Source: Muscardinus avellanarius (Eukaryota > Chordata > Mammalia > Rodentia > Gliridae). From it: a DNA stretch of 64,000 nt. Each line of letters starts with the position of its first letter. Within the stretch, counting starts at the first letter, position 1. Positions 43,524 to 53,779 of the stretch are shown one piece after another. The stretch is from NCBI GenBank assembly GCA_963383645.1, contig OY726560.1, positions 150,369,849 through 150,433,848 on the forward strand, read 5' to 3'. Both the position numbers and the translations under genes were made by a program. A model generated the notes under the pieces. That model saw only the letters and a list, made by a program, of their open reading frames with translations, was not told where the DNA came from and did no database searches.

Positions 43524-44880
43524 TTTTAAGTATAAACCATAAGAAGAAAAACAAAAGATAGGCAGCCATGTAAGAGAATACCACTATGACCTTGGGCTGA
43601 GGGAACGTTTCAAAAGAGGGCCCAGAGGAGAAGGAGGAGGTGCTCCAGATTCTTCTCAGCATCCCCCTCTGCCTCCACTTCAGTCTGGAGCTGCCTGTGG
43701 AGAAGAGATTATAAAAGCGGGGAAGGAGGCGCCTATGTCAACCCAAACGCAGGCCGGATCTGGGTGAAGGGCACCAAGGCGCACCCTGTGGTCAGCTGTC
43801 CTCCTCCACCCCCAGCTCCAGCTCCTGGCCGCCCCGCCCGGCTTGTCTCTTGGCAGCAGAGCCAATGAAGGACTCAGGGTTAGGAGGAGCAGAGGCCTGG
43901 GCCCTGCACACTCCACCCGCGGCGTGGCTTAAAGCACTCTTCCCATGCCTGTGAACCGGGCTGAGCTTCCACCAGCAGGCTGCTGACCATGTGACTGAGG
44001 TTCAGAAGGTCCCACACTTGCCGCGAGCTCCCGGCAAGCAACCCCTCTCCTGGGCCGGCAGCATGCCTCCCTGGGGCACCTCATTCAATCCTGCTGCCAA
44101 GGGCTCTGTGGGACCCTCCCCGTGTTGTCTGCAGAATTAATTGTGGGCAAATAGAGGGTCCCCGGCAGGACAGTGGTGTGCCTTGGAGAGCGCCCTCCGC
44201 AGGCACAGTGCAGCTGGTGAGGCCCTGCTACGGTGACGGGCATCCCAGCCAGCCAGAGCAGAGTGGGGTAGAAGCTGCAGCCATCATCCCCACATAACTT
44301 TGAGGACAGGTGGCCAGGCACACATCCCCACGGGCCTCAGTGGCCTTTTGCAGGGCCATGCCAAGGGGTCTGTTTGGTTCCAGTGGAAGTCCCAGCACCT
44401 TGGAGTAGAAGGCCAGACCAAAGAGTGGCTCTGGGGCTCCTGCCCCCAGCTACAGCCCCCCGCCAGGGATGCGTGAGGCTGGGTAGACCTGGTGACTCAC
44501 CAGGAGGAAGCAGATTTCTATGTCTGCTTGGAGGAGATGAGGGCGGAGCTCAGAATCCAGGCCGGAGCGAAGGGTGCGTTGAGGACACAGCAGGGACTGT
44601 ATTTTCACTCAGAGAGCGGTCAAGGTAGGAAGGACCAGGAGCTGCGGTGGGCCTGACCACCTGGCCCCGGCCTCAGCCGGGATCAGGGCTTAGGGCTGGC
44701 GCTTCTGTGAAAGGCCCCTCCCGAGTCCATTCATGGCGGGGACTACTGGCCAGGGGACACCAGCCCTGCACTCTATCAGAGCAGGGTTCAAATCCCAGCA
44801 TCACCAACAACCAGCTGAGACCTGGCACATTACCTTCTGCCCCTGAGCCTCAGCTATGCCCTGAACCAAAGAGGCTGGTA
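43524..44880. other. unassigned sequence
   Basis: GC-rich, no gene or repeat recognised. Open frames to 108 codons, the longest of which runs into a SINE. Confidence 0.35.
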
Positions 44881-44918
44881 GAGCCGGGCGTGGTGGTGCA
44901 CGCTTGTAATCCCAGCAT

Positions 44919-45107
44919 TTGGGAAGCTGAGGCTGGAGGATCACGATTCAGGAAAGCCTCAGCTAATACTTAATGAGGCCCTTGGGAAGCTGAGGCTGGA
45001 GGATCACAATTCAGGAAAGCCTCAGCTAATACTTAATGAGGCCCTTGGGAAGCTGAGGCTGGAGGATCACGATTCAGGAAAGCCTCAGCTAATACTTAAT
45101 GAGGCCT
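44919..45107 (+). repeat. three tandem copies of a 63-bp SINE segment
   Basis: The block gggaagctgaggctggagga ... acttaatgaggcc starts at 44921, 44984 and 45047, an exact 63-base period. Only one substitution (cacgat/cacaat) is seen in the middle copy. Confidence 0.95.
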
Positions 45108-45150
45108 TTTGTAACTCAGTGAGACCGTATTTCAAAATAAAGAATAAAAT

Positions 45151-45438
45151 CTGGGTGTGATGGCACACGCTTGTAATCCCAGCACTTGGGAGGCTTAGAC
45201 AGGAGGATCGTGCAGGTTCGAAGCCAGCCTCAGCTACTTAGTGAGGCTCTCAGCAATTTAGTGAGACCCTGTTTCCAAATAAATTATAAAATAGGGCTGG
45301 AGGGTATAGCCCAGAGGTAGAAGGCCCCTGGGTTCCATCCCTAGTACCGCAAAAATAAATAAATAAATAAGTAATAGGGCTGGGGTATAACTCGGAAGTA
45401 GAATGCCCCTAGTACTGCAAAAAAATAATAATAATAAT
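45151..45438 (+). mobile_element. inner B1-dID SINE with an extra dID
   Basis: ctgggtgtgatggcacacgc; long-linker dID ending in (AAAT)n, then a second dID (ggctggggtataactcggaa) that lacks its central bases, and (ATA)n. Confidence 0.85.
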
Positions 45439-45518
45439 AAAATAAAGAATAAAAAATAGGGCCGGGGTATAACTCGGAGGTAGAATGCCCCTGGGTCCCA
45501 TCCCCAGTACCACAAAAA

Positions 45519-45884
45519 CCAAAAAGAGTCTCGTAATCAACTTAATCCATGAAATGAAGCAGGAGGACGCAGTGTCCATCCAGGTCTGCCGCAGCCGTTC
45601 TGTTCCTCAGATCGACAGCCAAACTTGACTTTAACTGAATTGCTATTACAATTCCTCTTTTCTTCTGATAGAAGCTTATTCAAGAGAGGGGTCCCCATCC
45701 CCTCAGTTCGCTCTGGGTCACCTCTGAATCCCACGTGGTACTGGCCCAGGAGGTAATGGGTAGCGATGGGCCCCGGTGGACTGTCCGCTGACATTTTCTA
45801 AGAGACCCTACTGTCTGTCACTGGGTCACCCTGGCCCCTCCCCACAAGGGGACCCCACCTGGTGGGAGACGGGCTCCAGCATCA
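45519..45884. other. unassigned sequence
   Basis: No feature recognised. Confidence 0.3.
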
Positions 45885-46375
45885 CACTCCCACGACAGTC
45901 TAAATGTGCCCCCAGGTTCAGGTTTGGACACTTAAATCCCCAGCTCAACGACATCGAGAGGTGAGACTTTTAAGAGGTGATCAGGTCATGAGGGCTAGTT
46001 ATCAAAGGACTAGGGTCCTGGTAAAAGGATGAGTGTCGGTTGTCTCTTCTCTCCTCCCTTCTCCCTTCTCCCTTCTTCCTTTTCCCTTTTCCTTTTTCCC
46101 CTCTCCCCTCTCCCCTCTCCTTCCTCTTCCCTCTCTTCTCTTCTCCTCTGCTTTTCTCTTCCTCCCCTCCTCTCTTCTCTTCCTCTCTCTCTCTCTCTCT
46201 CCTTCCCTCCCACCCTCCCTCCCTCTTGCCCTCTGCTTCTAGCCATGAAATGATGCAGCCAACAGGCCCTTACCACACCTCAGACTTCTCCATGTGCAGA
46301 ACAGGAAGAAATAAATGTCTGCTCTTTGTAAATTACTCTTTGGTAAATTACTTGGGTACTCTGCTACAACACAAA
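45885..46375 (+). repeat. MST/MaLR-like LTR
   Basis: ttttaagaggtgatcaggtc, atgagggctagttatc, ctggtaaaaggatgagtgtc, then a pyrimidine tract, agccatgaaatgatgcagcc, aacaggcccttaccacacct, gaagaaataaatgtctgctc, taaattactt. The order matches the MST/MLT1-type MaLR LTR, with the native CT run expanded. Confidence 0.65.
46048..46235. repeat. polypyrimidine tract
   Basis: About 190 bases of CT-rich sequence with clusters such as (tctcccct)n and (CT)n, inside the MaLR LTR. Confidence 0.95.
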
Positions 46376-46396
46376 TCACCGCCTGAACGCTTCCCA

Positions 46397-46465
46397 TAAG
46401 GGCTGAGGGTGTAGCTTGGAGGTAAAATGCTTCTGGGTTCAATCCCCAGTACTACAAAAACAAAA
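46397..46465 (+). mobile_element. lone dID SINE
   Basis: aagggctgagggtgtagctt ... caatccccagtactac then A-rich tail. No B1 half is attached. Confidence 0.8.
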
Positions 46466-47234
46466 GCAAAAGAAACCCTTTGCAAGCAGCACCACCGCGC
46501 TGTGGACTTCACAGGTGCTGAGCGCCGGCTCCGCTCACCCCGGCCTGACCTTCCCGGCGCCCACACCACACCAGACGCTGCTCGAATCAGAGTCTGGGGT
46601 GCACAGGAGAGGCCTGTGTGCTGCCTTGTTGACTGTTACACTCCTTAGCTGCAGATTCTTAGAGACCCCTGCCTGTGTTTAGGCAACCAGCTCCTGCTCC
46701 TAAAATACGTCTGCAGTCGAGAACACACTCAAGACCTTCGTGTTTGAAAGCCGGTGCTTTCTTCAACAAGACAAGAAAGAACAATGCTGGTGTACAGGTT
46801 GAGACATTTGCTACGTTTCCCATTTCTTTTACCGGGATGTTTCAGCGTCCAGGGCGCCGGAGAGTGCGTGGGGCAAGCCAGCGAGCCCAGGGCCAGAGAC
46901 ACCCTGACTTCTCCATCTGCCACACGGCTGAGACCCCCCAGGCGCAGCTCCGAGGGGGATGGCCTCGGTCACCAGCATCTCCTGATCAGTGGCTGTGGTT
47001 GGATGACGGGCTCACTTTTAGTACACACGAAGCAGGCTGCATTGTCTCCTAGTACCGAGCAGCTCCAGGGGAGGAAGAAGACATTTATTTTGCCAAAGGA
47101 AAAGCTCAGGAATGGATATCCATGAACACAGAAGCCCCAGACACTAAGACCCCAGGCTTGTCAACACTGAGGCTTGTCCAGAGCTGCCCAACTGCCACCC
47201 AACATCAAGCCCCTGCCTATATCTGGGGGATTCC
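46466..47234. other. unassigned sequence
   Basis: No gene or repeat recognised. Confidence 0.35.
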
Positions 47235-47305
47235 ATACTGTTATGGGACTGAAATGTGTTCTCCCTGATACACATTTGCTTTCACATGTCCTAATCGTTA
47301 ATGTA
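47235..47305 (+). repeat. LTR-like repeat, 5' fragment (13055 family)
   Basis: gttatgggactgaaatgtgt, tctccctgatacacatttgc, cctaatcg. Confidence 0.4.
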
Positions 47306-47362
47306 TGGATCCCAAAGGAAAAAAGGAGGAAAGCGGAGGGAGATCTTAAAATACCTTGGAAA

Positions 47363-47575
47363 AGCCGGGCGTGGTGGTGCACACTTGTAATCCCAGCACT
47401 TGGGAGGCTGAGACAGGAGGATTGTGGTTCGCAGCCAGCCTCAGCTACTACTAAGTGAGGCCCTTTGCAACTCAGTGAGACCCTGTTTCAAAGTAAAGAA
47501 TAAAAAATAGGACTGGGGGTGTAGCTCAGAGGTAGAACGCCCCTGGGTTCTATCCCCAGTGCTGGAAAAAAAATT
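47363..47575 (+). mobile_element. B1-dID SINE
   Basis: gccgggcgtggtggtgcaca; subfamily with gttcgcagccagcctcagct. TSD ccttggaaa at 47354-47362 and 47576-47584. Confidence 0.92.
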
Positions 47576-47584
47576 CCTTGGAAA

Positions 47585-47990
47585 TCACGTTAGGGGGAGG
47601 GGCTTGCAACACTGTGGTCAGTGCAAGAGCAACGGCTGTCTGCCTTAGTCTACACCTCGGTGGTGCAGCCGCAGTCACTGCTTAGAGCACAGATCCCTGG
47701 GATTTGGAGGCCAGGGTTCATTTTGTCCACCCTGGTACCCACATGCTACGTGCAGGTCACTCCAGGGATACACACACAGCTGCCTGCCACATTGGTGGGG
47801 GCGGGAGATGGGTAGCTGGACAGAAATTAATTTCGCTCCAAGAGGCTCCAGACTCCCAAAGTCGTTACATTAGACAGATTATGCCAGTGCGGTTGTTCTT
47901 TAGGTGGGGAGCAGATTCCTGTTGCTGCCTAGTCACCTGCCACCTCCCCAGAAGCTCCCCCATTCTGCTCCTCTCATAAGAACACCAGTC
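47585..47990. other. unassigned sequence
   Basis: No feature recognised. Confidence 0.3.
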
Positions 47991-47991
47991 A

Positions 47992-48123
47992 GCCAGGTGT
48001 GGTGGCGCACACTAGTAATCCCAGAATTTCCTCAGCAACTTAGTAAGACCCTGTTTCTAAGTAAAAATAAAACAGGGCTGGGTGTGTAGCGCAAAGGTAG
48101 AAGGCCCCTGGGCTCAGTCTCCA

Positions 48124-48125
<2 letters not shown>
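47992..48125 (+). mobile_element. B1-dID SINE, internally deleted
   Basis: B1 box (cagccaggtgtggtggcgca) passes from cccagaatt straight to cctcagcaacttag. dID ggctgggtgtgtagcgcaaa. Confidence 0.85.

Positions 48126-48190
<65 letters not shown>
48126..48190. repeat. (GA)n microsatellite
   Basis: About 32 uninterrupted GA units replacing the SINE tail. Confidence 0.97.
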
Positions 48191-48192
<2 letters not shown>

Positions 48193-48345
48193 CAACAGAG
48201 TAAAAAGTCAGATCGAGTTATGTGAGAAAATATTTGCAAATCATGTATCTGATAAGGAATCAATATTCAGATTATATAATAAGCTCCTAAAACTTAACAA
48301 CAACAGAAACTTGATTCCCAGGTGGACAAAGGACTCGGACAAGCT
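48191..48345 (+). mobile_element. L1 3'-region fragment
   Basis: tgagaaaatatttgcaaatc, atgtatctgataaggaatca, agctcctaaaacttaacaac. Confidence 0.75.
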
Positions 48346-48379
48346 CTGCTAGTGTGCGACACCCTCACCTTGGGACTCA

Positions 48380-48580
48380 GACACATCCCAAGCGACTCTT
48401 GGAAGTTTGTGCCTGGTTTCCTCTGGACTCCATGCATCGTGCCTTTTCCAGTTGCTGTTTTTCTCGGTACCCTTTTGCTAGAATAAATTTGGGCTACGGG
48501 TTGAGTCCTACGAGTCTTTGCAGCAGGTCACTACACTGGAGGATGGCATTGGAACCCCCAACACACCCACCTGCCCGCAC
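48380..48580 (+). repeat. possible LTR-type relic
   Basis: gtgcctggtttcctctggac, ctagaataaatttgggctac, gagtcctacgagtctttgca resembles the 3' part of an old LTR-like repeat with an AATAAA. Confidence 0.35.
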
Positions 48581-49011
48581 CTCATCAAGATGGCTCTTCA
48601 TCCTCCCTTCGCTCAGAACATGTCCTTCTCATACTGGGGCCCGACCTTCATCCCAGCACCAGTCCTGGGTGACCAGCACAGGAACCTCCTGAAGAGCCTG
48701 TTGGCCACAGACCCAGGACCGCCCACCCGCCCATGCGGCTCTGGAGCAGCCCTGCAGACCAGGATGTTGACTAGCTCCCCCAGGGCTCTGATGCTGTCGG
48801 GCTTGGGAGCATCTGGTTTAGAGGAAGACCTCTTCCATCTCAGACAGGACACCTGAGGCTCATCCCCAGCTCAGACACTGTGCGCAGGGCTCTCTTGGAC
48901 ATACCTTCTCTCCTGGGCTCCATTTCCTTCCACCAGCAATTAAGGGACTTGTTACCATTCAGGACTCTTGGTATTTTGAATCTAATGAAAGCAATAAACT
49001 GCTTCCTATGG

Positions 49012-49012
<1 letters not shown>
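48581..49012. other. unassigned sequence
   Basis: No gene or repeat recognised. Confidence 0.3.

Positions 49013-49058
<46 letters not shown>
49013..49058. repeat. (CA)n microsatellite
   Basis: About 22 uninterrupted CA units. Confidence 0.97.
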
Positions 49059-49060
<2 letters not shown>

Positions 49061-49478
49061 TTTACCTACCATCCAGGAGCCTTCCTGGCCCCACCTGAAG
49101 ATCCCCGGTCCAATTTACCCATAAGTCCCTCCACCTCACACACTTACCCCTCCAACTCACGACCAGTGTTTTCTTCACTGGTCCCTAATATCTGTAAAAT
49201 TGCAAACACCAAGACTAATTTTCTCTCTGGAGTGCTACCGACAGAGATAGAGGGTTACATCAAGTATGGTTATTAAATTTCCATATTTAGACGCGCAGCA
49301 CCCAGCGCCTCAAGGAGTCCTTGAGAGCTATTCAGTTCCCAATAATCAGATCTGTGGCCACGGCCGTAATTCTTCACATTTTCACGCTGGCAGAGCTGAG
49401 GTCCTGCTCCAGGCACATCCCTGCATCCCCCGCAGTCCCCTGCGCCCATGAATACAGGAAGAAGGTAAAGGACAGAGT
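49059..49478. other. unassigned sequence
   Basis: No feature recognised; unique-looking. Confidence 0.3.
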
Positions 49479-49785
49479 TGCTGGGCGTGGTGGCACACGC
49501 TTGTAATCCCAGCATTTGGGAGGCTGAGACAGGAGGACCGCAGCTCAAGGACAGCCTCAGCTACTAAGTGAGGCCCTTCGCAACCCAGTGAGACCCTGTT
49601 TCAAAATAACGATGGGTAGGGGTTAAGTCAGTGATGTGTACATGTATGTGCACACAAGTTTTTTACCCCAATATGATGTATGCATATAATGCACCGATAA
49701 GAAATTTTAAAAAACGAATAAAAAATCGAGCTGGGGGTGAAGCTAAGAGGAAGAATGCCCCTGGGTTCCATCGCAAGTACCACAA
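49479..49785 (+). mobile_element. B1-dID SINE split by an L1 end
   Basis: B1 and linker at 49479-49606, dID at 49728-49783 (gagctgggggtgaagctaag). Interrupted exactly in the A-rich joint between the halves. Confidence 0.88.
49609..49722 (+). mobile_element. very short 5'-truncated L1 inserted in a SINE
   Basis: gatgtgtacatgtatgtgca, accccaatatgatgtatgca, tataatgcaccgataagaaa then A-rich end: only the last ~110 bases of L1. Its end matches the half-L1 3' end (atgatgtatg) better than the older L1 copies. Confidence 0.8.
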
Positions 49786-49848
49786 AAAAAAAGAAAGAAA
49801 AGAAAAGAAAAGAAAAGAAAAGAAAAGAAAAGAAAAGAAAAGAAAAGA
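49786..49848. repeat. (AAAAG)n microsatellite
   Basis: Tail of the preceding SINE expanded to about 12 pentamers. Confidence 0.97.
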
Positions 49849-49954
49849 GGACAGAGATCAGAACAAAAGACACCTCCCCTGAGAAAACCTTCCTGACTTC
49901 CAGGGACACTTAGTTACCACCTCCTCGGGCTCCTCCTCCACTTTTATGAGGATG

Positions 49955-50325
49955 TCCCAGGCTTTGAAATATCCAGCTCAGAAACTAAGAAATCGGATGC
50001 TCTGCCTGAGATGCGGAAGCTAGGGAGAAAATGGGTCATAGGAGGAGCTCCAGACGAAGAGATGCTATAGATGAGCAGATAAGGCGACCTGACTGAGGGG
50101 TGCGAGGGAGAAAAAGGGAAATTCTCTAAATTAATGAACATTAACAAACATATCAAAGTCAATCACTAAACCAAACATGAGGAGGAGGGAGGAGGAGGAA
50201 ATGGGGCGGGCGGGAACTGGGGAAGGGCTAATTGGGTGATGTGTGCATGTATGCCTCCACCATCTTGTATTCCACTCAGATGTATGACTACAATGCACCA
50301 ATAAAAAATTTTAAAAAAGAAATAT
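49955..50325 (+). mobile_element. 5'-truncated L1 3' end
   Basis: gaaatcggatgctctgcctg, gatgcggaagctagggagaa, then a G-rich block, gatgtgtgcatgtatgcctc, gactacaatgcaccaataaa and an A-rich end. Close relative of 4340-4684. Confidence 0.85.
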
Positions 50326-50547
50326 CTGGTTGGTACTCTGCCTCCCCACTCAGTGTGAGCAGCGGTGCACGAGCTCTGAATCCATCTCTGCATCCCAGGT
50401 GAGATGTCCAGGAACCAAGGTGTGGAGGGGAGGAGAGGACCAGCCTCCGGGCTGCTGCCTGCGGCTTCTCTGCTCTCCTAGGAAGCTGCCCCCTCCCCAC
50501 CCTCAGCTCCAGGAGAAGCCGGGACCAAGCTCTGGTGGGTCAGAGCT
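50326..50547. other. unassigned flank of the half-L1 locus
   Basis: No feature recognised. It is the left flank of the original insertion site. Confidence 0.3.
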
Positions 50548-50558
50548 CTCTAGTCCTT
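50548..50558. repeat. target-site duplication, left copy
   Basis: ctctagtcctt at 50548-50558 repeats at 56216-56226 and brackets the whole tandem half-L1 insertion. Confidence 0.8.
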
Positions 50559-50606
50559 TTTTTTTTTTTTTTATCTTATCTTATCTTATTTATTTATTTA
50601 TTTTGC

Positions 50607-50665
50607 AGGTCTGGGGATGGAACCCAGGTGCATTCAACCTCCTAGCTACAGCCCCTACCCTATTT
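50607..50665 (-). mobile_element. dID fragment in the half-L1 tail
   Basis: caggtctggggatggaaccc, cattcaacctcctagctaca: a dID complement embedded in the T-rich (A tail complement) stretch, so it inserted after the half-L1. Confidence 0.8.
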
Positions 50666-51039
50666 TTTTTTTTTTAGATAATCTCTTTTTTTATTTTATT
50701 TTTTCATATTTTTTTTTCTTTTTTTTTGTTATTTTTTTTTATTTTATTGGTGCACTGTATTCATACATCATAGTGGGATACAAACTTTTGTAGACATACA
50801 TGCACACATCGCCCAGTCAGCCCCCACCCGATCCCCAGCCCATTCTCTCCCCATCCCTCCCTCCCATGCTTGGCTTAGTGGTTGACATCTAGTATTATAG
50901 CAATTTATCCAAAATTAAAAATGATAATCTCACATAACAGTTTCATTTGTCTGATACCAAGCTTTTGATGACTTAAAGATAACATTTCAATATTTCTTTT
51001 TGCTTTCTTTCTTACCAGAGAATATTTTTTTCTTTTTTT

Positions 51040-51745
51040 TAGGTGAAACTATCATATATTTATTTTTCAGAAAAAAATCTATCCTGATATGGAATATGGA
51101 CTCTAGATACCCAAAACAATCTCGAAGCAAAAACAAAGCTAGAAGATGTATATTTTCTGATTTCAAACCATATAAAGCTACAATAATTGAAACAGTGTAG
51201 TACTGTTCTAAAGGCAGATATATAGACCATTGGAGTTAAATACAAGCCTAGAGCTAACTTCTTCCCTATATTGTCAAGTTATTTTTGACAAGGTTTCCAC
51301 GAACATTTGGTGGTGGAAATAATAATCTTTTAACTAAATATTGTTGAAAAATAATAATTACATGGAAAAGAATAAAATTGGACCCTTACCTAATCCCACA
51401 TACAAATATAAATCTTAAGACTATAAACTTTTAGGAGAAAATCTGGGTCATAAAACCTCACAACATTGAAATTGGCAGTGATTTCTTAGATATGATTTCA
51501 GTGGCACAGGCAACAGAAGAATATACAAACTCCCTAAAAAATAAAAGAAAATATTGTATATCCAAAGACAATGTAAACAGAGTTAAAAGTTACTAATAGA
51601 ATTGGATAAAATATTTCCAAATGCTATATCTGAAGGTATATTAATATTCCAACTAGAAATCCTAAAAATTAACAACAATAAAGGCAAACAATACAATTTA
51701 GAGATAGGTAAAAGACTAACATAAATAATGAATCTCCACAGATAA
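51040..51745 (+). mobile_element. antisense-to-element L1 ORF2/3' fragment in copy 1
   Basis: Read on +, it follows the L1 ORF2 C-terminus and downstream region: aaaacaaagctagaagatgt, ctgatttcaaaccatataaa, attggacccttacctaatcc, tcttagatatgatttcagtg, gcacaggcaacagaagaata. Many stops, so it is decayed relative to the intact ORF1 beside it. It occupies the place of ORF2. Confidence 0.75.
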
Positions 51746-51751
51746 CCAATC

Positions 51752-52714
51752 TTAGTTGTCTGTTGGATGGAAACTCTTGTTTCTCTGGTTCTGGTGAGTG
51801 TTACCTATTTCTTCTTTGTAGTTAATCTCTTTGAGTATTTTCTCTAGCGCTGGTTTTGAAGACATAAATTCCTTCAGTTTCTGTTTGTCATGGAAGCTTC
51901 TTATTTCTCCATCTAATTTGATAGAAAGTTTTGCTGGATAGGAAATTTTTGGCTGGAAGTTGTTTTCTTTCAGAGTTTGGAATATGTTACTCCAAGCCCT
52001 TCTGGCTCTCATGACTTGGTTTGGGAAGTCTGGAGTGATTCTAATTGGTTTGCCTCTGAATGTCACTTGGCCCTTTGTTTTTGTTGCCTTTAAGATTCTC
52101 TGCTTGGCTTCCTCATTGGTCATTTTGACAATTATATGGCGTGGGGATCCTCTTCTCGGATCCTGTCTAAAGGGAGTTCTATAAGTTTCCCGGATCTGTG
52201 TATCAACCTCTTGCTCTATGTCTGGAAAATTTTCTGCTATTACTTCCTTGAAGAGATTGTTGATCCCTTTGGTATCACTTTCTTTTCCCTCCTCTATTCC
52301 AATTATTCTTAGGTTAGCTCTCTTAAGATGGGCCCATATTTCTTCAATGTCAGATTCCTGCTGTTGGATATCTTTTTCTAGATTAGAAACTATGCATTCA
52401 TTTTTGGATTGCTCATCTTCTAAGAGCGAGATTCTGTTCTCCATGTGGTCTAATCGGTTGTTTGTGCTTTGAATTGAGGCCTTTACTTCATTAATTGCAT
52501 CCTTTATCTCTTTTTGGCTCTCTCTGAGTTCTTTTCGAAGCACCTCTATTATTTCTACAGTTATTTTCCTGATTTGATCTTCTAGAAATCTCTGATTTTC
52601 TGTTTTATCAGGTTCTGATGTTGTGGGGTTGTGGGCATGAATTGCTCCAGTATTATTCCTCCTTCCCATGATTTCGGAGGTTTGTGCCTTCTCTGGGTTC
52701 TTCCCTTGGGTCAC
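51752..52714 (-). CDS. LINE-1 ORF1 protein (ORF1p), 320 aa
   Basis: ORF1p is the RNA-binding, trimer-forming nucleic-acid chaperone that packages L1 RNA into cytoplasmic particles. Order seen: a short polar N-terminus (1-45), a coiled coil (about 46-130, with E/K heptads such as IEVLRKELRESQKEIKDAIN), an RRM-like domain (about 133-212, NLRIIGIEEGKES ... PRHIIVKM), and a C-terminal domain (about 216-292, RITPDFPNQVMRARRAW, QPKISYPAKLSIKL, SFHDKQKLKEF). The length is close to the human protein (338). The ATG used is the first in frame and is shared with copy 2. The frame is uninterrupted, so it may still be translatable. A sense ORF2 is absent next to it, so any mobility would need ORF2p supplied from elsewhere. 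The family call is secure; expression is unknown. Confidence 0.93.
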   Translation of the reverse strand: MTQGKNPEKAQTSEIMGRRNNTGAIHAHNPTTSEPDKTENQRFLEDQIRKITVEIIEVLRKELRESQKEIKDAINEVKASIQSTNNRLDHMENRISLLEDEQSKNECIVSNLEKDIQQQESDIEEIWAHLKRANLRIIGIEEGKESDTKGINNLFKEVIAENFPDIEQEVDTQIRETYRTPFRQDPRRGSPRHIIVKMTNEEAKQRILKATKTKGQVTFRGKPIRITPDFPNQVMRARRAWSNIFQTLKENNFQPKISYPAKLSIKLDGEIRSFHDKQKLKEFMSSKPALEKILKEINYKEEIGNTHQNQRNKSFHPTDN

Positions 52715-53465
52715 TATGGCTTCACTTAAGGTGCTCTGGATCTCAAGTCTGTATTATCTCAGACCCTACTACTCCTTTACTGGGTTGTATCACAGAGTCT
52801 CCGACCCAGGGAGTCGATAGAGGCTGCTTTAAACTATGGGGGGGTGCCAGGTTGCACGCTCTCCTATGGTGTGATATCTCTGCCACCACCACTCCCTCAC
52901 TGGGTCAAGTCCCAGGAGGCACAATACTGGGATTTCTCCTCTGTGGCCCGCAATTTGACTCACTGTTCTTGAGTACGTAGATGTAGCTGTACTGGACTCG
53001 GTGAATTCACTGCTGCTGCTGCCGCCGGTGGCAATATGGCGCCTCTGCCACGCCCTTGGCCATGAGGCTGGCGTATTTTTTCTTCTCTGGTTTTGATTTC
53101 CACTCTGAATCCCTGCAGCGTGTGCTGAGCTCAGCCACTGGGAGCTTTAAATGCTGTCTGCGCCGAAAGATCCCGCCTGGCTGTTCCGCATCGGCTCACC
53201 TCCGCTTGCTGTAGCCGTCCGCTGAGTTCACCGCTGCCGCCGGCAGTATGGCGCTGCTGCCGCGTCCTCGGGCGCGTGTGTCTCCTCTGTGGCCCTGAGC
53301 TCTGTTCTCAGTCCGCTTTCTCTCTGGAGCCTGGTGGTTTTTTTGTTTTTCTGGTGATGGTGTTTTCTGGCTATGAAAGGCGCTCTTTTTGTGGTAATGG
53401 AGATTGGTTGTTAGCGGGACTCTTAAGCCCCGCTTTTCTCGGTCGCCATCTTCCCGGAAGTCCTC
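52715..53465 (-). promoter_or_regulatory. half-L1 5'UTR with internal promoter, copy 1
   Basis: GC-rich 750 bases upstream of ORF1. At its 5' end (53444-53454) is a YY1-type gccatctt (aagatggc on -), as in the human L1 promoter. Two further atggcgc boxes lie at about 53035 and 53249 within repeated gctgccgccgg contexts. A near-perfect hairpin at 53413-53434 (agcggg..ttaagccccgct) lies just inside the 5' end. Promoter activity is inferred from L1 precedent. Confidence 0.6.
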
Positions 53466-53779
53466 ATATTTATTTTTAATTGGTGCACTGTATTCATACA
53501 TCATAGTGGGATACAAACTTTTGTAGACATACATGCACACATGCCCAGTCAGCCCCCACCCGATCCCCACCCCGTTCTCTCCCTATCCCCCCCTCCTATG
53601 CTTGGCTTAGTAGTTGACATCTAGTATTATAGCAATTTATCCAAAATTAAAAATGATAATCTCACATAACAGTTTCATTTGTCTGATACCAAGCTTTTGA
53701 TGACTTAAAGATAACATTTCAATATTTCTTTTTGCTTTCTTTCTTACCAGAGAATCTATTTTTTTTCTAATTTTTAGGT

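Larger units (their letters stand above)
44881..45518 (+). mobile_element. outer B1-dID SINE with internal tandem and nested SINE
   Basis: B1 head at 44881, an internally triplicated 63-bp segment, linker to 45150, and dID end at 45458-45515 after a nested SINE. aaaataaagaataaaa occurs on both sides of the nested element. Confidence 0.88.
50559..53465 (-). mobile_element. ORF1-only chimeric L1 ('half-L1'), copy 1 (downstream)
   Basis: On -, from right to left: 5'UTR (53465-52715), ORF1 (52714-51752), an antisense older-L1 segment (about 51745-51040), a short unassigned part, the L1 3'UTR end (about 50880-50742; complement of gcatgtatgtctacaaaagt and gcaccaataaa), then an A-rich tail holding a dID fragment. 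There is no ORF2 in sense orientation. Compared with copy 2, it lacks about 38 bases in the antisense segment, between short aaatat repeats. Confidence 0.85.

Noticed and set aside
44919..45107. Possible CRISPR-like direct repeat array
   Set aside because: The three 63-base copies are contiguous with no spacers and lie inside a SINE in a mammalian genome.
50559..53465. Half-L1 internal segment as a simple twin-priming inversion
   Set aside because: Twin priming reverses the 5' part only. Here 5'UTR-ORF1 and the 3'UTR are both on - with the reversed piece between them, in two copies with the same junctions, and the reversed piece is much more decayed than ORF1.
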